The translations under genes were made by a program, and so were the position numbers. The notes under the pieces were generated by a model. The model searched no databases. It had not been told where the DNA came from and saw nothing but the letters and a program-made list of their open reading frames with translations. Of a stretch of 64,000 nt of DNA, positions 33,365 to 41,778 are shown in pieces; position 1 is the first letter of the stretch; every line of letters starts with the position of its first letter. This DNA comes from Kiloniella laminariae DSM 19542 (lineage in GTDB: Bacteria > Pseudomonadota > Alphaproteobacteria > Kiloniellales > Kiloniellaceae), in assembly GCF_000374005.1 (NCBI RefSeq), contig NZ_KB893135.1:497371-561370 (forward strand), written 5' to 3'.

Positions 33365-33583
33365 ATGCCCATAATCGTTACCCTGGACGTCATGCTGGCC
33401 AAGCGGAAAATGCGATCAAAAGACCTCGCCCAGTTCGTCAACATTACGGAACAGAATATATCTCTGTTAAAGTCAGGGAAAGTTAAGGGGTTGCGCTTTG
33501 AGACTCTCGAGAAAATCTGCGACGTTCTTGACTGCCAGCCTGCAGACATTCTGATGTATGAAAAAAATAGCCCCGAAGAATAG
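33365..33583 (+). CDS. small XRE-family regulator (YozG-like), partner of DUF2975
   Basis: 72 residues. A single helix-turn-helix runs over residues 14-62: KMRSKDLAQFVNITEQNIS with LLKSGKVKGLRFETLEKICD. The ending LDCQPADILMYE is the usual end of this Cro/CI subgroup. It lies downstream of the DUF2975 gene and is probably co-transcribed. The stop codon is inside a 15-base tandem duplication. Confidence 0.85.
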   Translation: MPIIVTLDVMLAKRKMRSKDLAQFVNITEQNISLLKSGKVKGLRFETLEKICDVLDCQPADILMYEKNSPEE

Positions 33584-33602
33584 ATCGCCGAAGAATAGAT
33601 AG
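33573..33602. repeat. 15-bp tandem duplication spanning a stop codon
   Basis: CCGAAGAATAGAT occurs at 33573 and 33588 with a 15-base period. The TAG stop of the XRE gene is in the first copy and is repeated in the second. Confidence 0.85.
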
Positions 33603-33615
33603 CTAGCCGCGAACG

Positions 33616-34863
33616 TTATGTGAAGCACAGTGCCGAGATCAGCTTTCGCCTGCGCAACAGGAAAAGACCCGCAAGACAACCTTCAAGAACCACAACCGAT
33701 GCCGTACCACCCACAAGTCCCCAGCGCAGGGCAACCGGGACAGACAGCATCAGGAAAAACAATCCACAGGCATGAATAAACAAGACCCTGTTTTGTGCGC
33801 CATTAAGCCGTTCAATACTGCTGGAGGCGAGGCTGACAAAACGAAAAGTCACGGCCAGCGACAACATCTTCAAAACCATAACCAACGCGGGCTGTTCTCC
33901 CCCGAAGAACAGAGAAGCGAGCTGTTCTGCCAACAAAAACAGTACCACTCCGACAGCAAGGCCAGCTCCAAGCGCCGCCAAAATATAGAGCAGCGTCATG
34001 CGTTCCCGCTGCTCCGCGCCCGACCGCATAATTTCCCGAACGAAGACCTGATCCAGGACCAATGCTGTAATTGCCACAGCGCTAAAGACAGCAAAACCGG
34101 CATAAAAAATCCCAACCTCGGCCTCGCCGCCAGAGAACAGTAACCCTGTTCCAACCACCAGCGGATACCCCGCCATAATCCAGTCAATCAGACCAAACGG
34201 CAGGGTGCCTTTCAAAAGCACCCGCGTTTCGGGCTCTCCCTGACGGGACCAACCAGCAAGACGGTAAGCACAGAAGCCGTGGAGCAGAAATATCCCTCCT
34301 GCTGTTCCGGCAAAAGCCCAAGCCACGGCTTCTGAAGAACTATAGATCCTGGCGCTGGACAATAAGATCACCAGCATCAAAATCCCCTGTAGAATCAATA
34401 AACTTGACTGTAAGGAGAAGCGATCAAAAGCCCTGAAAAAACCCTGAAAAACCATATTCCCGGCAAGCGCGGCTCCACCGACAGCCATCGGTAACACTGT
34501 TCGAGCCAAATCTGCTGGCAATATTCCAAGTAAAAAGACACCCGCCAGGATCAGCCACTCTAAAAAGGCCAGCCCCATGATCAATTTCAAACAGGCCTTC
34601 AACAGCGCACCCGCTGTCTCGTTTTTCCCCGCCAGTTCTTTGACGATATAGGTTGGCAAGCCAACAGAAACACCGAACATCAGCAACAGTGCAACCGATT
34701 GCCCATAGGAAAAGCGGCCATAATCCTCAACCACCAGCCAGTGGGTAAGAACAATAGTTGTCGTCGCGGAAAGAACCCGCAACAACACCATTGATCCAGT
34801 GAGAAAAACCAGATTGCGCAACAGGTGAAATTTATCTGCCAATGCCCTTACAGGAGATGTCAC
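33616..34863 (-). CDS. oligosaccharide flippase (Wzx-like, MOP superfamily)
   Basis: 415 residues with about twelve hydrophobic segments. The opening NLVFLTGSMVLLRVLSATTT and LVVEDYGRFSYGQSVALLL match polysaccharide flippases of the MATE/MOP superfamily. It should move lipid-linked glycan across the inner membrane. It is the last gene of the seven-gene glycan operon, and its ATG overlaps the upstream gene by 4 bases. No polymerase (Wzy) is evident nearby. Confidence 0.8.
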   Translation of the reverse strand: MTSPVRALADKFHLLRNLVFLTGSMVLLRVLSATTTIVLTHWLVVEDYGRFSYGQSVALLLMFGVSVGLPTYIVKELAGKNETAGALLKACLKLIMGLAFLEWLILAGVFLLGILPADLARTVLPMAVGGAALAGNMVFQGFFRAFDRFSLQSSLLILQGILMLVILLSSARIYSSSEAVAWAFAGTAGGIFLLHGFCAYRLAGWSRQGEPETRVLLKGTLPFGLIDWIMAGYPLVVGTGLLFSGGEAEVGIFYAGFAVFSAVAITALVLDQVFVREIMRSGAEQRERMTLLYILAALGAGLAVGVVLFLLAEQLASLFFGGEQPALVMVLKMLSLAVTFRFVSLASSSIERLNGAQNRVLFIHACGLFFLMLSVPVALRWGLVGGTASVVVLEGCLAGLFLLRRRKLISALCFT

Positions 34864-36014
34864 AGGGAAGGCCCCGCTTTCCCCGACAGATTGCCTCTCG
34901 CTCTGCTGGAAGAGCTACCTGCCGGAGAACGATCCAGTGTTTTCCCTTCTGTTTGCATCGCTCCAGAGCGATAGGTAAACAGCCGGGCCAGTGCTGATGG
35001 TGAGGCCTTGATCGCTGTAAGGGTATCAACCTGTTCAAAACCCAAACGCCCCTTGATGTCGTATTGACTGAACCCACAGCGGATACTATTCAATCCGGAA
35101 TCAAGTGCATATTTGATGCCTTCGGCCATGATCAGGCGATAGAGATTAAGGGGTTGAGCCAACGCATAATCCATCCCCAGAGACTTCTGGATCATGCTGT
35201 TACCATCGCGATAATTGATGGTACAGGCCGCCATCTGCCCCTTTACCCACGCCCCGATGACAATAACGTCATCCTGTCTGAGATACTGCTCTGCTGCTTT
35301 GAGAAAGCTGTCATCATAAAGCGTCTCGCTGCGATTCTGCGCCGCAACATTGCGCAGCAGGGCCATGATTTGATCTTGACAGGCTAAAGGACTTTTAATC
35401 ACCCGCAACTCTACTCCGGCTTCGACCGCCTTTCGATAACATCTCGCCAGATAATTCCGATGCCGCCCCTGCAGGCCCTGCCCGAGATAATCCTGAAAGC
35501 TGGACCAGACAAGATCCAGCTGCGTATCGGTAATTCCCGGCGCAATCACATAGCCTTGCTGTTGTAAATGCCCAAGCAAACAGGCATCGCGTCTCTGATC
35601 CAGCATGACCATCCTGGCTGCCGGAGCCAGCCACTTCAAACGGAGCTGATCAATTCCCTTAAGCAGCAAGGGTAAAACCTGATCCGGATCTGCCTCTGGA
35701 TGAACCTGGGGAGGCTTGTGAAAATTCACCGGGTTAATAGGCCACATCACCGAACGCACGGCCCGCCGCTGCCACGCCTGTTTGAAAGGCAAGGGATAAG
35801 GATAGCGATAGGCCCCGCAATGCCCGACCATATGGTCACCGTCATAAACCGCGATCACAGCAGTACGGCTGCGGGGCAAACTTGGCGCCTGTGCCGCCGC
35901 CCAGAAAGACTGCCAGCGGTGGCTGGACATCAGACTGTATTGAGCAACGGCATCCCAGGCAACGGCTGAAACAGCCGCTGGATCTTCGCTCACCATGATA
36001 CGGCAGGTGCTCAT
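34860..36014 (-). CDS. GNAT/FemAB-like acyltransferase
   Basis: 384 residues. Residues 160-330 form an Acetyltransf_6/FemAB-type core: QGRHRNYLARCYRKAVEAGV, then GAWVKGQMAACTINYRDGN, and GLNSIRCGFSQYDIKGRLGFEQV, shortened here to its SIRCGFSQYDIKGRLGF part. Proteins of this type add acyl or aminoacyl groups to glycans or peptides. The last 40 residues are Ser/Arg-rich. It overlaps genes on both sides by 4 bases, fitting a glycan-modifying role in this operon. The donor is unknown. Confidence 0.72.
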   Translation of the reverse strand: MSTCRIMVSEDPAAVSAVAWDAVAQYSLMSSHRWQSFWAAAQAPSLPRSRTAVIAVYDGDHMVGHCGAYRYPYPLPFKQAWQRRAVRSVMWPINPVNFHKPPQVHPEADPDQVLPLLLKGIDQLRLKWLAPAARMVMLDQRRDACLLGHLQQQGYVIAPGITDTQLDLVWSSFQDYLGQGLQGRHRNYLARCYRKAVEAGVELRVIKSPLACQDQIMALLRNVAAQNRSETLYDDSFLKAAEQYLRQDDVIVIGAWVKGQMAACTINYRDGNSMIQKSLGMDYALAQPLNLYRLIMAEGIKYALDSGLNSIRCGFSQYDIKGRLGFEQVDTLTAIKASPSALARLFTYRSGAMQTEGKTLDRSPAGSSSSRARGNLSGKAGPSL

Positions 36015-36733
36015 GAAGCGGCAGAAACCTTTCCAGAAGATGTTGAACCGGAAGTGCTTGCATCAGAGGTGCCATCACTTAGTTCCGCCACTCCGAAATA
36101 GCGCCCCAGAGGATGAAGCCATCGGAAGTGATAAAACGCAATTATCAGAGCCAGAACCACATGCACCCCGATAAAGGCAAAGGCCTCGTGCTTGCTTGGG
36201 AAATGCCCTAAGCGAACTTTCATGTGTGACGCCCAGCCCCAGACTTCGGGGATCGGGTTGTATTTGGAACCAGCTTCATGAGGATTGATTGTCAAAAACG
36301 CCAGATCTTCTATGCCCGATAACATCAACACCAGCATACCAAAAGCAATACGCAAGACTGTCCCGGTTGTCCCACCGCCCATCCGGTGGATCAGGGCAAA
36401 GGCAAGAATCAGGCAAGGCACGATCAGAAGCGTCATGTAATAGAGATTGTCCGCTTCTCTGAAGGCCACATCAAAAAACATTTTTGGTACATAGAAAAAG
36501 AAAAACACGGCAAAACACAGATAAGATAAAGGCACCGTTAAGCGAAAACGACGGAAGAGTTCCGGATCAAACAGCGCAATCGCCAGGGCTGCGAGGGAAA
36601 AAGGCGTTAACTTGAACAGAAAAATTCCGAGGCTTTTCACTTCCCGCTCAGAGGGCAGGAACAGAATTGCATAGCCCCCAAGAATCAGGGCACAAATGCC
36701 AAAGAAAAGTGACCACTTGGTAGAGCGCGACAT
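36011..36733 (-). CDS. polytopic membrane protein of unknown function
   Basis: 240 residues with about six membrane segments (near 10-28, 40-58, 66-86, 96-116, 122-142, 178-198). A conserved-looking stretch, HPLGRYFGVAELSDG, follows the last segment, and the tail is Ser/Thr-rich. Internal features are PEVWGWASHMKVRLGHFPSKHE and a FIGVHVVL helix. I do not recognise the family. It is packed between an ATP-grasp gene (no gap) and a FemAB-like gene (4-base overlap), so it probably acts on the same surface glycan. Confidence 0.7.
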   Translation of the reverse strand: MSRSTKWSLFFGICALILGGYAILFLPSEREVKSLGIFLFKLTPFSLAALAIALFDPELFRRFRLTVPLSYLCFAVFFFFYVPKMFFDVAFREADNLYYMTLLIVPCLILAFALIHRMGGGTTGTVLRIAFGMLVLMLSGIEDLAFLTINPHEAGSKYNPIPEVWGWASHMKVRLGHFPSKHEAFAFIGVHVVLALIIAFYHFRWLHPLGRYFGVAELSDGTSDASTSGSTSSGKVSAAS

Positions 36734-38083
36734 TTAGTACTCCTGATTCCCGCATAAATTTGGGGATAAATTTGGTGATAGATTATCGTCATCAATAACG
36801 AAAGCAACACTGGTCTCAAGGCAGGACAGCGCTTCATTTACCCGAGCCTTTTCTTCGTGTGCCAGCAAGACGACCCCGAGACGGTCAACCGTTCGTTTAA
36901 ACTGCTGTACCCGTTCTCCCGGTTTTACAAAGAAAGTATCCTGCTTGCAGGCCGGGTGTGCCCGCAATATTTCCAGTCCAGAAACGGCCGACAGCCGACC
37001 CGTTTCTTTTGCAGTCAAAACCTGTTGGATTCCATATCCCCTTGGCCGGAGAAACTGATCAGGCTTTACTATTTCGATACCCAAAGCCAATCGCAGTACC
37101 CAGTCCTGGGTATCGACACCATAGGTTTCACGTACCAGCGCCGGGAACCCGTTTCCAGACAGCCGCGCCCCCATTTCAATGAAACAAATTCGCCCGTCCG
37201 GGGTAACTATCAGATCAAAATTCAAAGGACCACTTGTGATATCTAGTGCATCAGCTATGCGATCAATGGCCGGAACCAAATCGGTTTCAAGTACGGCAGG
37301 CAAAGGAAAACCGACGCTGTGGCGAGTAACCAGAAAATCAGGTGGCCCCGTATGTCCGCGTTTACTTGTCGCAGTCAGCATACAGCGTCCATCAAGGCGA
37401 AAGGCTTCCACCCCGAACTGATCCCCTGTCACATAGTCTTCGATGATGACCAGTCCAGTCGGAGAGGTCGATGAGGCCTTGTCAAAAGCCGCCGGAAACT
37501 GATCGAGATCTTCCAGAAAGCTTAAACCCTTGCTGCCAGAAGAGTCAGCCGGCTTGACGATCAGCGGCAGTGCACGCCCCCGAGCAAACGCCAGCAACAC
37601 CAAAGGGTCTTTTGATTCACAATGTGCCGGAGCAAAGATCCCCATCTCCTCAGCCCGTGACGAGAAGTAACCTTTGTCACAAGATGCTGCAACCGCAGCA
37701 GAACTTGGGGGATTGGGCAAACCGTAATGTTGGCTCAAATCATAAATAGTCTGGTGAAAGGAATCATTACCGGGCGATGCAACGCCGTCCAGAACCTCTC
37801 CTTCCAGCTGGATGATAATATCTTCAGCAGATCGGCTTGTCAGCAGCAGAAACCTGTCAGCAAACGGACGCGCCATGGAATTCGGGTTGGCATCAGCGCC
37901 GATAACATAAGCTCCAGCAGCCTTCGCCGCCTGATAAAGAGGCAGCTGATCCGGACTTGCCCCAAGAATAAGGATTGTTTTTCCTGCCGCATGTCCGATT
38001 TGGGTTTTGACCTGCACCACAGCAGAAGCAACCAGTTCCTCTTGTTCATCTCCAGGCCGTTCAAGAACATCAGATTCCATCAT
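36734..38083 (-). CDS. ATP-grasp ligase (carbamoyl-phosphate synthase L-chain-like)
   Basis: 449 residues. ILILGASPDQLPLYQAAKAA opens a Rossmann-like preATP-grasp domain. PLIVKPADSSGSKGLSFLED, then VIIEDYVTGDQFGVEAF and PDGRICFIEMGARLSGNG hold the ATP- and Mg-binding residues. Such enzymes join a carboxylate to an amine through an acyl phosphate. In a glycan operon the obvious idea is attachment or synthesis of an amino acid decoration; substrates are unknown. The C-terminus has a short in-frame repeat (NLSPNLSPNL) from a 12-base duplication. Confidence 0.8.
   Translation of the reverse strand: MMESDVLERPGDEQEELVASAVVQVKTQIGHAAGKTILILGASPDQLPLYQAAKAAGAYVIGADANPNSMARPFADRFLLLTSRSAEDIIIQLEGEVLDGVASPGNDSFHQTIYDLSQHYGLPNPPSSAAVAASCDKGYFSSRAEEMGIFAPAHCESKDPLVLLAFARGRALPLIVKPADSSGSKGLSFLEDLDQFPAAFDKASSTSPTGLVIIEDYVTGDQFGVEAFRLDGRCMLTATSKRGHTGPPDFLVTRHSVGFPLPAVLETDLVPAIDRIADALDITSGPLNFDLIVTPDGRICFIEMGARLSGNGFPALVRETYGVDTQDWVLRLALGIEIVKPDQFLRPRGYGIQQVLTAKETGRLSAVSGLEILRAHPACKQDTFFVKPGERVQQFKRTVDRLGVVLLAHEEKARVNEALSCLETSVAFVIDDDNLSPNLSPNLCGNQEY
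36754..36777. repeat. 12-bp tandem duplication near a gene 3' end
   Basis: ATAAATTTGGGG (36754-36765) is followed by ATAAATTTGGTG (36766-36777), inside the last 15 codons of the ATP-grasp gene. It encodes the repeated SPNL at the C-terminus. Confidence 0.75.
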
Positions 38084-39048
38084 CGTTTCCCTTCCCCGGA
38101 AGAGGCAACCAATGTCGGTGTCGGCTTGCCATACTGTAGTAAATCACGCGTCGTGAAGTCGGCTTGACAGGCGGGAATATTGCTTTCCCTGACATAAACC
38201 TGTTTATACGGCAGGTTATTGCTAAAGGGGCGCTTGATATATTCCCCCATGATTGCCAGCCCGAACAGGTTGCCCACAGCGATAGCCGCCCCGGTATAGG
38301 CCATGCCTTCGCTGCCGATAAACCCGCCGATCATGGCCGCAACAACCGCGACCCCGGCCAAAAGCCACAGAACTGTCAGCGGCATGGTCGAAAAGCCGAG
38401 AAACAGATCAAAACTGTGCTGGAACATCTTGTAGAGCGTCCATTTGGACTCACCAGCCCGGCGGGCGTGATGATCAGTCTCCACAGAAATATAGTTATGT
38501 GTAACCTTTGGCACGGTCACGATAAAATACTGGGCCCGCGCCGGATAGTTGATCACATCCCGGGCAACAGCTGTCCGCATAACCCGAAAGACCGATGCGC
38601 CGACTGGCACTTCAATACCGAAGAGACTTCCGGCAATAAACTGCTGGATTTTGGTGCCCCAGACCCGATATAGCGGATCATCGCGGTCCCGGCGAATACC
38701 AAAAACCACATCATAGCCTTCCTGGGCTTTTTCGATCAGCTTGTAAGACTCTTCAGGCGGCGACTGGAGATCACAATCATACTGGATACACCAGTCATGC
38801 ACAGCGTATCGATAGCCGATACGAAAGGCTGCACAGTTGCCAAAGTTACGCGAGAAAGCAATATATTTAACCCGGCTGTCCTTGGCTGCAAAAGACTTGA
38901 TTATCTCCAGCGAGCGATCTGTGCTGCCATCATCTGTAAAGATGATTTCGTAGTCTTCGTAAGGTGACAATGCCTTGGTAAAAGCCTCATAGGCGGCGTC
39001 AAGATTTTCTTCCTCGTTGTAACAAGGAACAATTGCAGAAATCTTCAT
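38080..39048 (-). CDS. family 2 glycosyltransferase (DPM1/ArnC-like) with C-terminal membrane helices
   Basis: 322 residues. The GT-A domain starts ISAIVPCYNEEENLDAAYEA, with FTDDGSTDRS and QYDCDLQSPPE giving the nucleotide and metal sites. Two membrane helices lie at about 228-275. This is the layout of polyprenyl-phosphate sugar transferases such as dolichyl-phosphate mannose synthase or ArnC. It may charge an undecaprenyl carrier with the sugar made by the two epimerase-family enzymes upstream. Its stop overlaps the ATP-grasp start by 4 bases. Confidence 0.85.
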   Translation of the reverse strand: MKISAIVPCYNEEENLDAAYEAFTKALSPYEDYEIIFTDDGSTDRSLEIIKSFAAKDSRVKYIAFSRNFGNCAAFRIGYRYAVHDWCIQYDCDLQSPPEESYKLIEKAQEGYDVVFGIRRDRDDPLYRVWGTKIQQFIAGSLFGIEVPVGASVFRVMRTAVARDVINYPARAQYFIVTVPKVTHNYISVETDHHARRAGESKWTLYKMFQHSFDLFLGFSTMPLTVLWLLAGVAVVAAMIGGFIGSEGMAYTGAAIAVGNLFGLAIMGEYIKRPFSNNLPYKQVYVRESNIPACQADFTTRDLLQYGKPTPTLVASSGEGKR

Positions 39049-39089
39049 GGTATTTCTACCCTTTGAATGTCGGTCGTCAATAAATCAGA

Positions 39090-40073
39090 TTAATCCAGCT
39101 GGCTTTGGTGCCATTGCCAGGCCGTTTTAATGATGGTTTCAAGATCACTATGAGAGGGTTTCCACCCGAGCAGGTCATGCGCTCTTGCTGTCAAAGCGAC
39201 GAGCTCTGCCGGATCCCCGGGGCGACGGGGGCCAAAATCGTGGGGAACAGACTTTCCTGTTATCTTTTTAACCGCAGTCAAAATTTCCAAAACAGAACTG
39301 CCCCGCCCCGTGCCAAGATTGCAAGCGAAGGAAGTTCTACCTTCAAGCAGTGCTCTAAGAGCTGCAACATGCGCTGTTGCCAGATCGCAGACATGGATAT
39401 AATCCCGGATGCAGGTTCCATCTGGGGTAGGATAGTCCGCGCCATGAATGACCAGTGGATCGCCTCCTGATACCGCCTTCAGGACGTTCGGAATCAAATG
39501 CGGCTCGGGGTCATGCTCTTCCCCGATCTCCCCTTCCGGATCAGCCCCTGCCGCATTAAAATACCGCAATATTGCCGAAGAGAACTGATAGGCAGCAGCA
39601 AAATCCTGCAGTACCTTCTCAACAATCAGTTTGGTCTGTCCATAGGGATTGATCGGTGCCTGGACCTCATCTTCTGTTATTGGCTGTTGTGCAGGAATAC
39701 CATAGGTCGCGCAACTGCTGGAAAAGACCAGCTTCGTAATTCCGACCCGGCGCATTGCCTCTAGTAACGAAAGGCTTCCCGCCACATTTGTTCTGTAATA
39801 CTCCGCCGGGAGTACCATTGATTCACCGATGTAGGCTTTGGCGGCAAAATGCAGAACCGCTACTGGCTGGTATTCCCGGAACACCTCGACGAGCTTTTCA
39901 CCATCCGCAATGTCCCCTTGAATGAAAGGCCCCCAGCGAACAGCCTTTTCGTGCCCCGTACTCAAGTCATCATAGGTAATCGGCAAAAACCCGCTTTGAT
40001 GGAGCAGCTTACAAACATGACTGCCAACATAGCCGGCACCTCCGGTAACCAATACAGGAATAAGCTCAGGCAT
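39090..40073 (-). CDS. galE: UDP-glucose 4-epimerase
   Basis: 327 residues. VTGGAGYVGSHVCKLL is the NAD site, SSSCATYG holds the catalytic Ser, and YGQTK the Tyr/Lys pair. DYPTPDGTCIRDYIHVCDLA is the GalE substrate region. It interconverts UDP-Glc and UDP-Gal; related activity on UDP-xylose/UDP-arabinose is possible, because it overlaps a UDP-xylose synthase gene by 8 bases. Confidence 0.9.
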   Translation of the reverse strand: MPELIPVLVTGGAGYVGSHVCKLLHQSGFLPITYDDLSTGHEKAVRWGPFIQGDIADGEKLVEVFREYQPVAVLHFAAKAYIGESMVLPAEYYRTNVAGSLSLLEAMRRVGITKLVFSSSCATYGIPAQQPITEDEVQAPINPYGQTKLIVEKVLQDFAAAYQFSSAILRYFNAAGADPEGEIGEEHDPEPHLIPNVLKAVSGGDPLVIHGADYPTPDGTCIRDYIHVCDLATAHVAALRALLEGRTSFACNLGTGRGSSVLEILTAVKKITGKSVPHDFGPRRPGDPAELVALTARAHDLLGWKPSHSDLETIIKTAWQWHQSQLD

Positions 40074-41115
40074 GTGCAGCTTCTCTCGTCTCCAGAGAAC
40101 TTTCTTTTCTCGCCCGCTCCGGTATCAAAGCGGCCCTAAAATAATCTCTGGTTCGCGTCAGCCCCTCCCGCACAGAAACTTCAGGTTTCCAATCCAGCAC
40201 GGTCCGGGCCTGTTCAATATCGGGCTTGCGTCTTTTGGGGTCATCCTCGGGCAGAGCCAGATGAGTCAGCGCGGAAGCTCCCCCGACCAGCTCACAAACC
40301 AGTTCGGCCAGCTCAAGCATGGTGTACTCTTCCGGATTTCCCGCGTTGATCGGCGTCTCATGCCTGGTCTTATTGTCCATACAGGCAATAATAAGACGAA
40401 CCAGATCATCCACATAACAGAAAGAACGGGTTTGCTGGCCATCGCCATAAATAGTTAGAGGCATCCCTTTCAGGGCACTGACAATAAAATTGGATACCAC
40501 CCTGCCATCGCTGGCCTGCATCCGGGGGCCATAGGTATTGAAAATACGGATCACCCGGGTATCAACACCGTGCATCCGGAAGTAATCATAAAACAGGGTT
40601 TCTGCGCAGCGTTTACCCTCGTCATAGCAGGACCGCGAACCAATGGGGTTTACATTACCCCAGTAGTTCTCCACCTGTGGATGCTGTAGAGGATCACCGT
40701 ATACCTCACTGGTCGAGGCCTGCAGGATCGGCACATCACAGCTCCGCGCCAGCTCAAGCATATTCAAAGCCCCCTGCACACAGGTTCTCAGCGTATGCAC
40801 CGGGTCGCGTTGGTAATCGACGGGTGATGCCGGGCAAGCCAAATTATAGATTGCGCTGACTTTCAGTTCGAGCGGCTCGGTAATATCATGCCGACGAAAC
40901 TCAAATCTCGGATGTCGCATAAAATCGGAAAGATTATCCAGGCTTCCGGTCATCAAATTATCGACACAAAGAACATAATCGCCTCGGGCAATCAGTGCTT
41001 CGCATAGATGTGAACCGATAAAACCCGCACCCCCCGTCACCAGTACAGGCGTGGTTGTCCTCGTCACGTTAGTCAAGCTCCCTGTTTGCAGTGCCGGTCT
41101 TTCTTCAGAACTCAA
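40066..41115 (-). CDS. UDP-glucuronate decarboxylase (UDP-xylose synthase)-like SDR
   Basis: 349 residues. VTGGAGFIGSHLCEAL, then FRRHDITEPLELKVSAIYNLA, STSEVYGDPLQHPQ, SCYDEGKRCAETL and RIFNTYGPRM match UXS-type extended SDR enzymes. YDEGK is the catalytic Tyr/Lys motif. The reaction is NAD-dependent decarboxylation of UDP-glucuronate to UDP-xylose. It is the first gene of the seven-gene glycan operon; the AT-rich gap upstream should hold the promoter. Confidence 0.88.
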   Translation of the reverse strand: MSSEERPALQTGSLTNVTRTTTPVLVTGGAGFIGSHLCEALIARGDYVLCVDNLMTGSLDNLSDFMRHPRFEFRRHDITEPLELKVSAIYNLACPASPVDYQRDPVHTLRTCVQGALNMLELARSCDVPILQASTSEVYGDPLQHPQVENYWGNVNPIGSRSCYDEGKRCAETLFYDYFRMHGVDTRVIRIFNTYGPRMQASDGRVVSNFIVSALKGMPLTIYGDGQQTRSFCYVDDLVRLIIACMDNKTRHETPINAGNPEEYTMLELAELVCELVGGASALTHLALPEDDPKRRKPDIEQARTVLDWKPEVSVREGLTRTRDYFRAALIPERARKESSLETREAAHA

Positions 41116-41577
41116 CCACTGCGTTTTATTTCCGAATTAACAAGCCAGAAACCTGCTTCCAGAATTATTATTTTTATCTATATTTGCAATCGACTGCGGC
41201 TATATTTTCACCTCTTGAAAATCAACTTTCATGATGATGTTTAAGAGACAGAATTAAAGCACAATTTGCGATACCAAAAAGATAATTCATTGAAAAATCG
41301 TATACATTACCTATAGCAAAAAATCGAATCCCGCTACCTAATTCACTTAGTTTTGGAAATTTTTTGAAAAATTCAGAGTAGAAGAATACCTTTTATCCAG
41401 AGAAAATAACGCCTTAAGGCGTTATGATTTTTGATTATAATATACAATTATTAAGGTAATATCTGGACTTTTCGTGGAACAGACAGAACTAGACTTAAGC
41501 AAAACAGCTCAGTACCCAAGAAGTCCTGACAAGCGATAAACACAAGCCCTAAAGTAACGTTGCTTGATACAACCTGT
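41116..41577. other. AT-rich intergenic region upstream of the glycan operon
   Basis: No gene. It probably holds the glycan-operon promoter. A perfect 20-base palindrome lies at 41406-41425. Confidence 0.5.
41406..41425. terminator. perfect 20-base palindrome, terminator-like
   Basis: ATAACGCC and GGCGTTAT form an 8-base stem around TTAA. GATTTTTG follows on the plus strand and TTTTC on the minus strand. It may be the old terminator of the chemotaxis receptor remnant 150 bases upstream on the minus strand. Confidence 0.5.
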
Positions 41578-41757
41578 TTACACCGCCCGGATGTTTGTCA
41601 GGAAGCTTTCCGTCTGACTGCGCAAACCTTCGGTTTTTGTATTGAGCTCCCTTGCCGTGGCTGCAACTTACTTCGAAGTGGAACCGCCCTCATTAGTTCC
41701 CCGACTTAAACTGGCAATTTTTTCAGTCACAGCTTTGGTCTCAATTGGGCACAAGAC
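41578..41757 (-). pseudogene. remnant of the 3' end of a methyl-accepting chemotaxis protein gene
   Basis: Translating the minus strand toward the stop at 41578-41580 gives KAVTEKIASLSRGTNEGGS, an in-frame TAA, then VAATARELNTKTEGLRSQ and TESFLTNIRAV. This is the usual end of MCP signalling proteins (SRGTxEVA..., LRxQxxxFLxxIRA). Everything upstream is gone by about 41760, and one stop interrupts what remains. The intact receptor at 47916 has a clearly different C-terminus ([18 protein letters not shown]), so this is not a recent copy of it. Confidence 0.75.
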
Positions 41758-41778
41758 ACCTTTAGAACCTCGCTGCTA

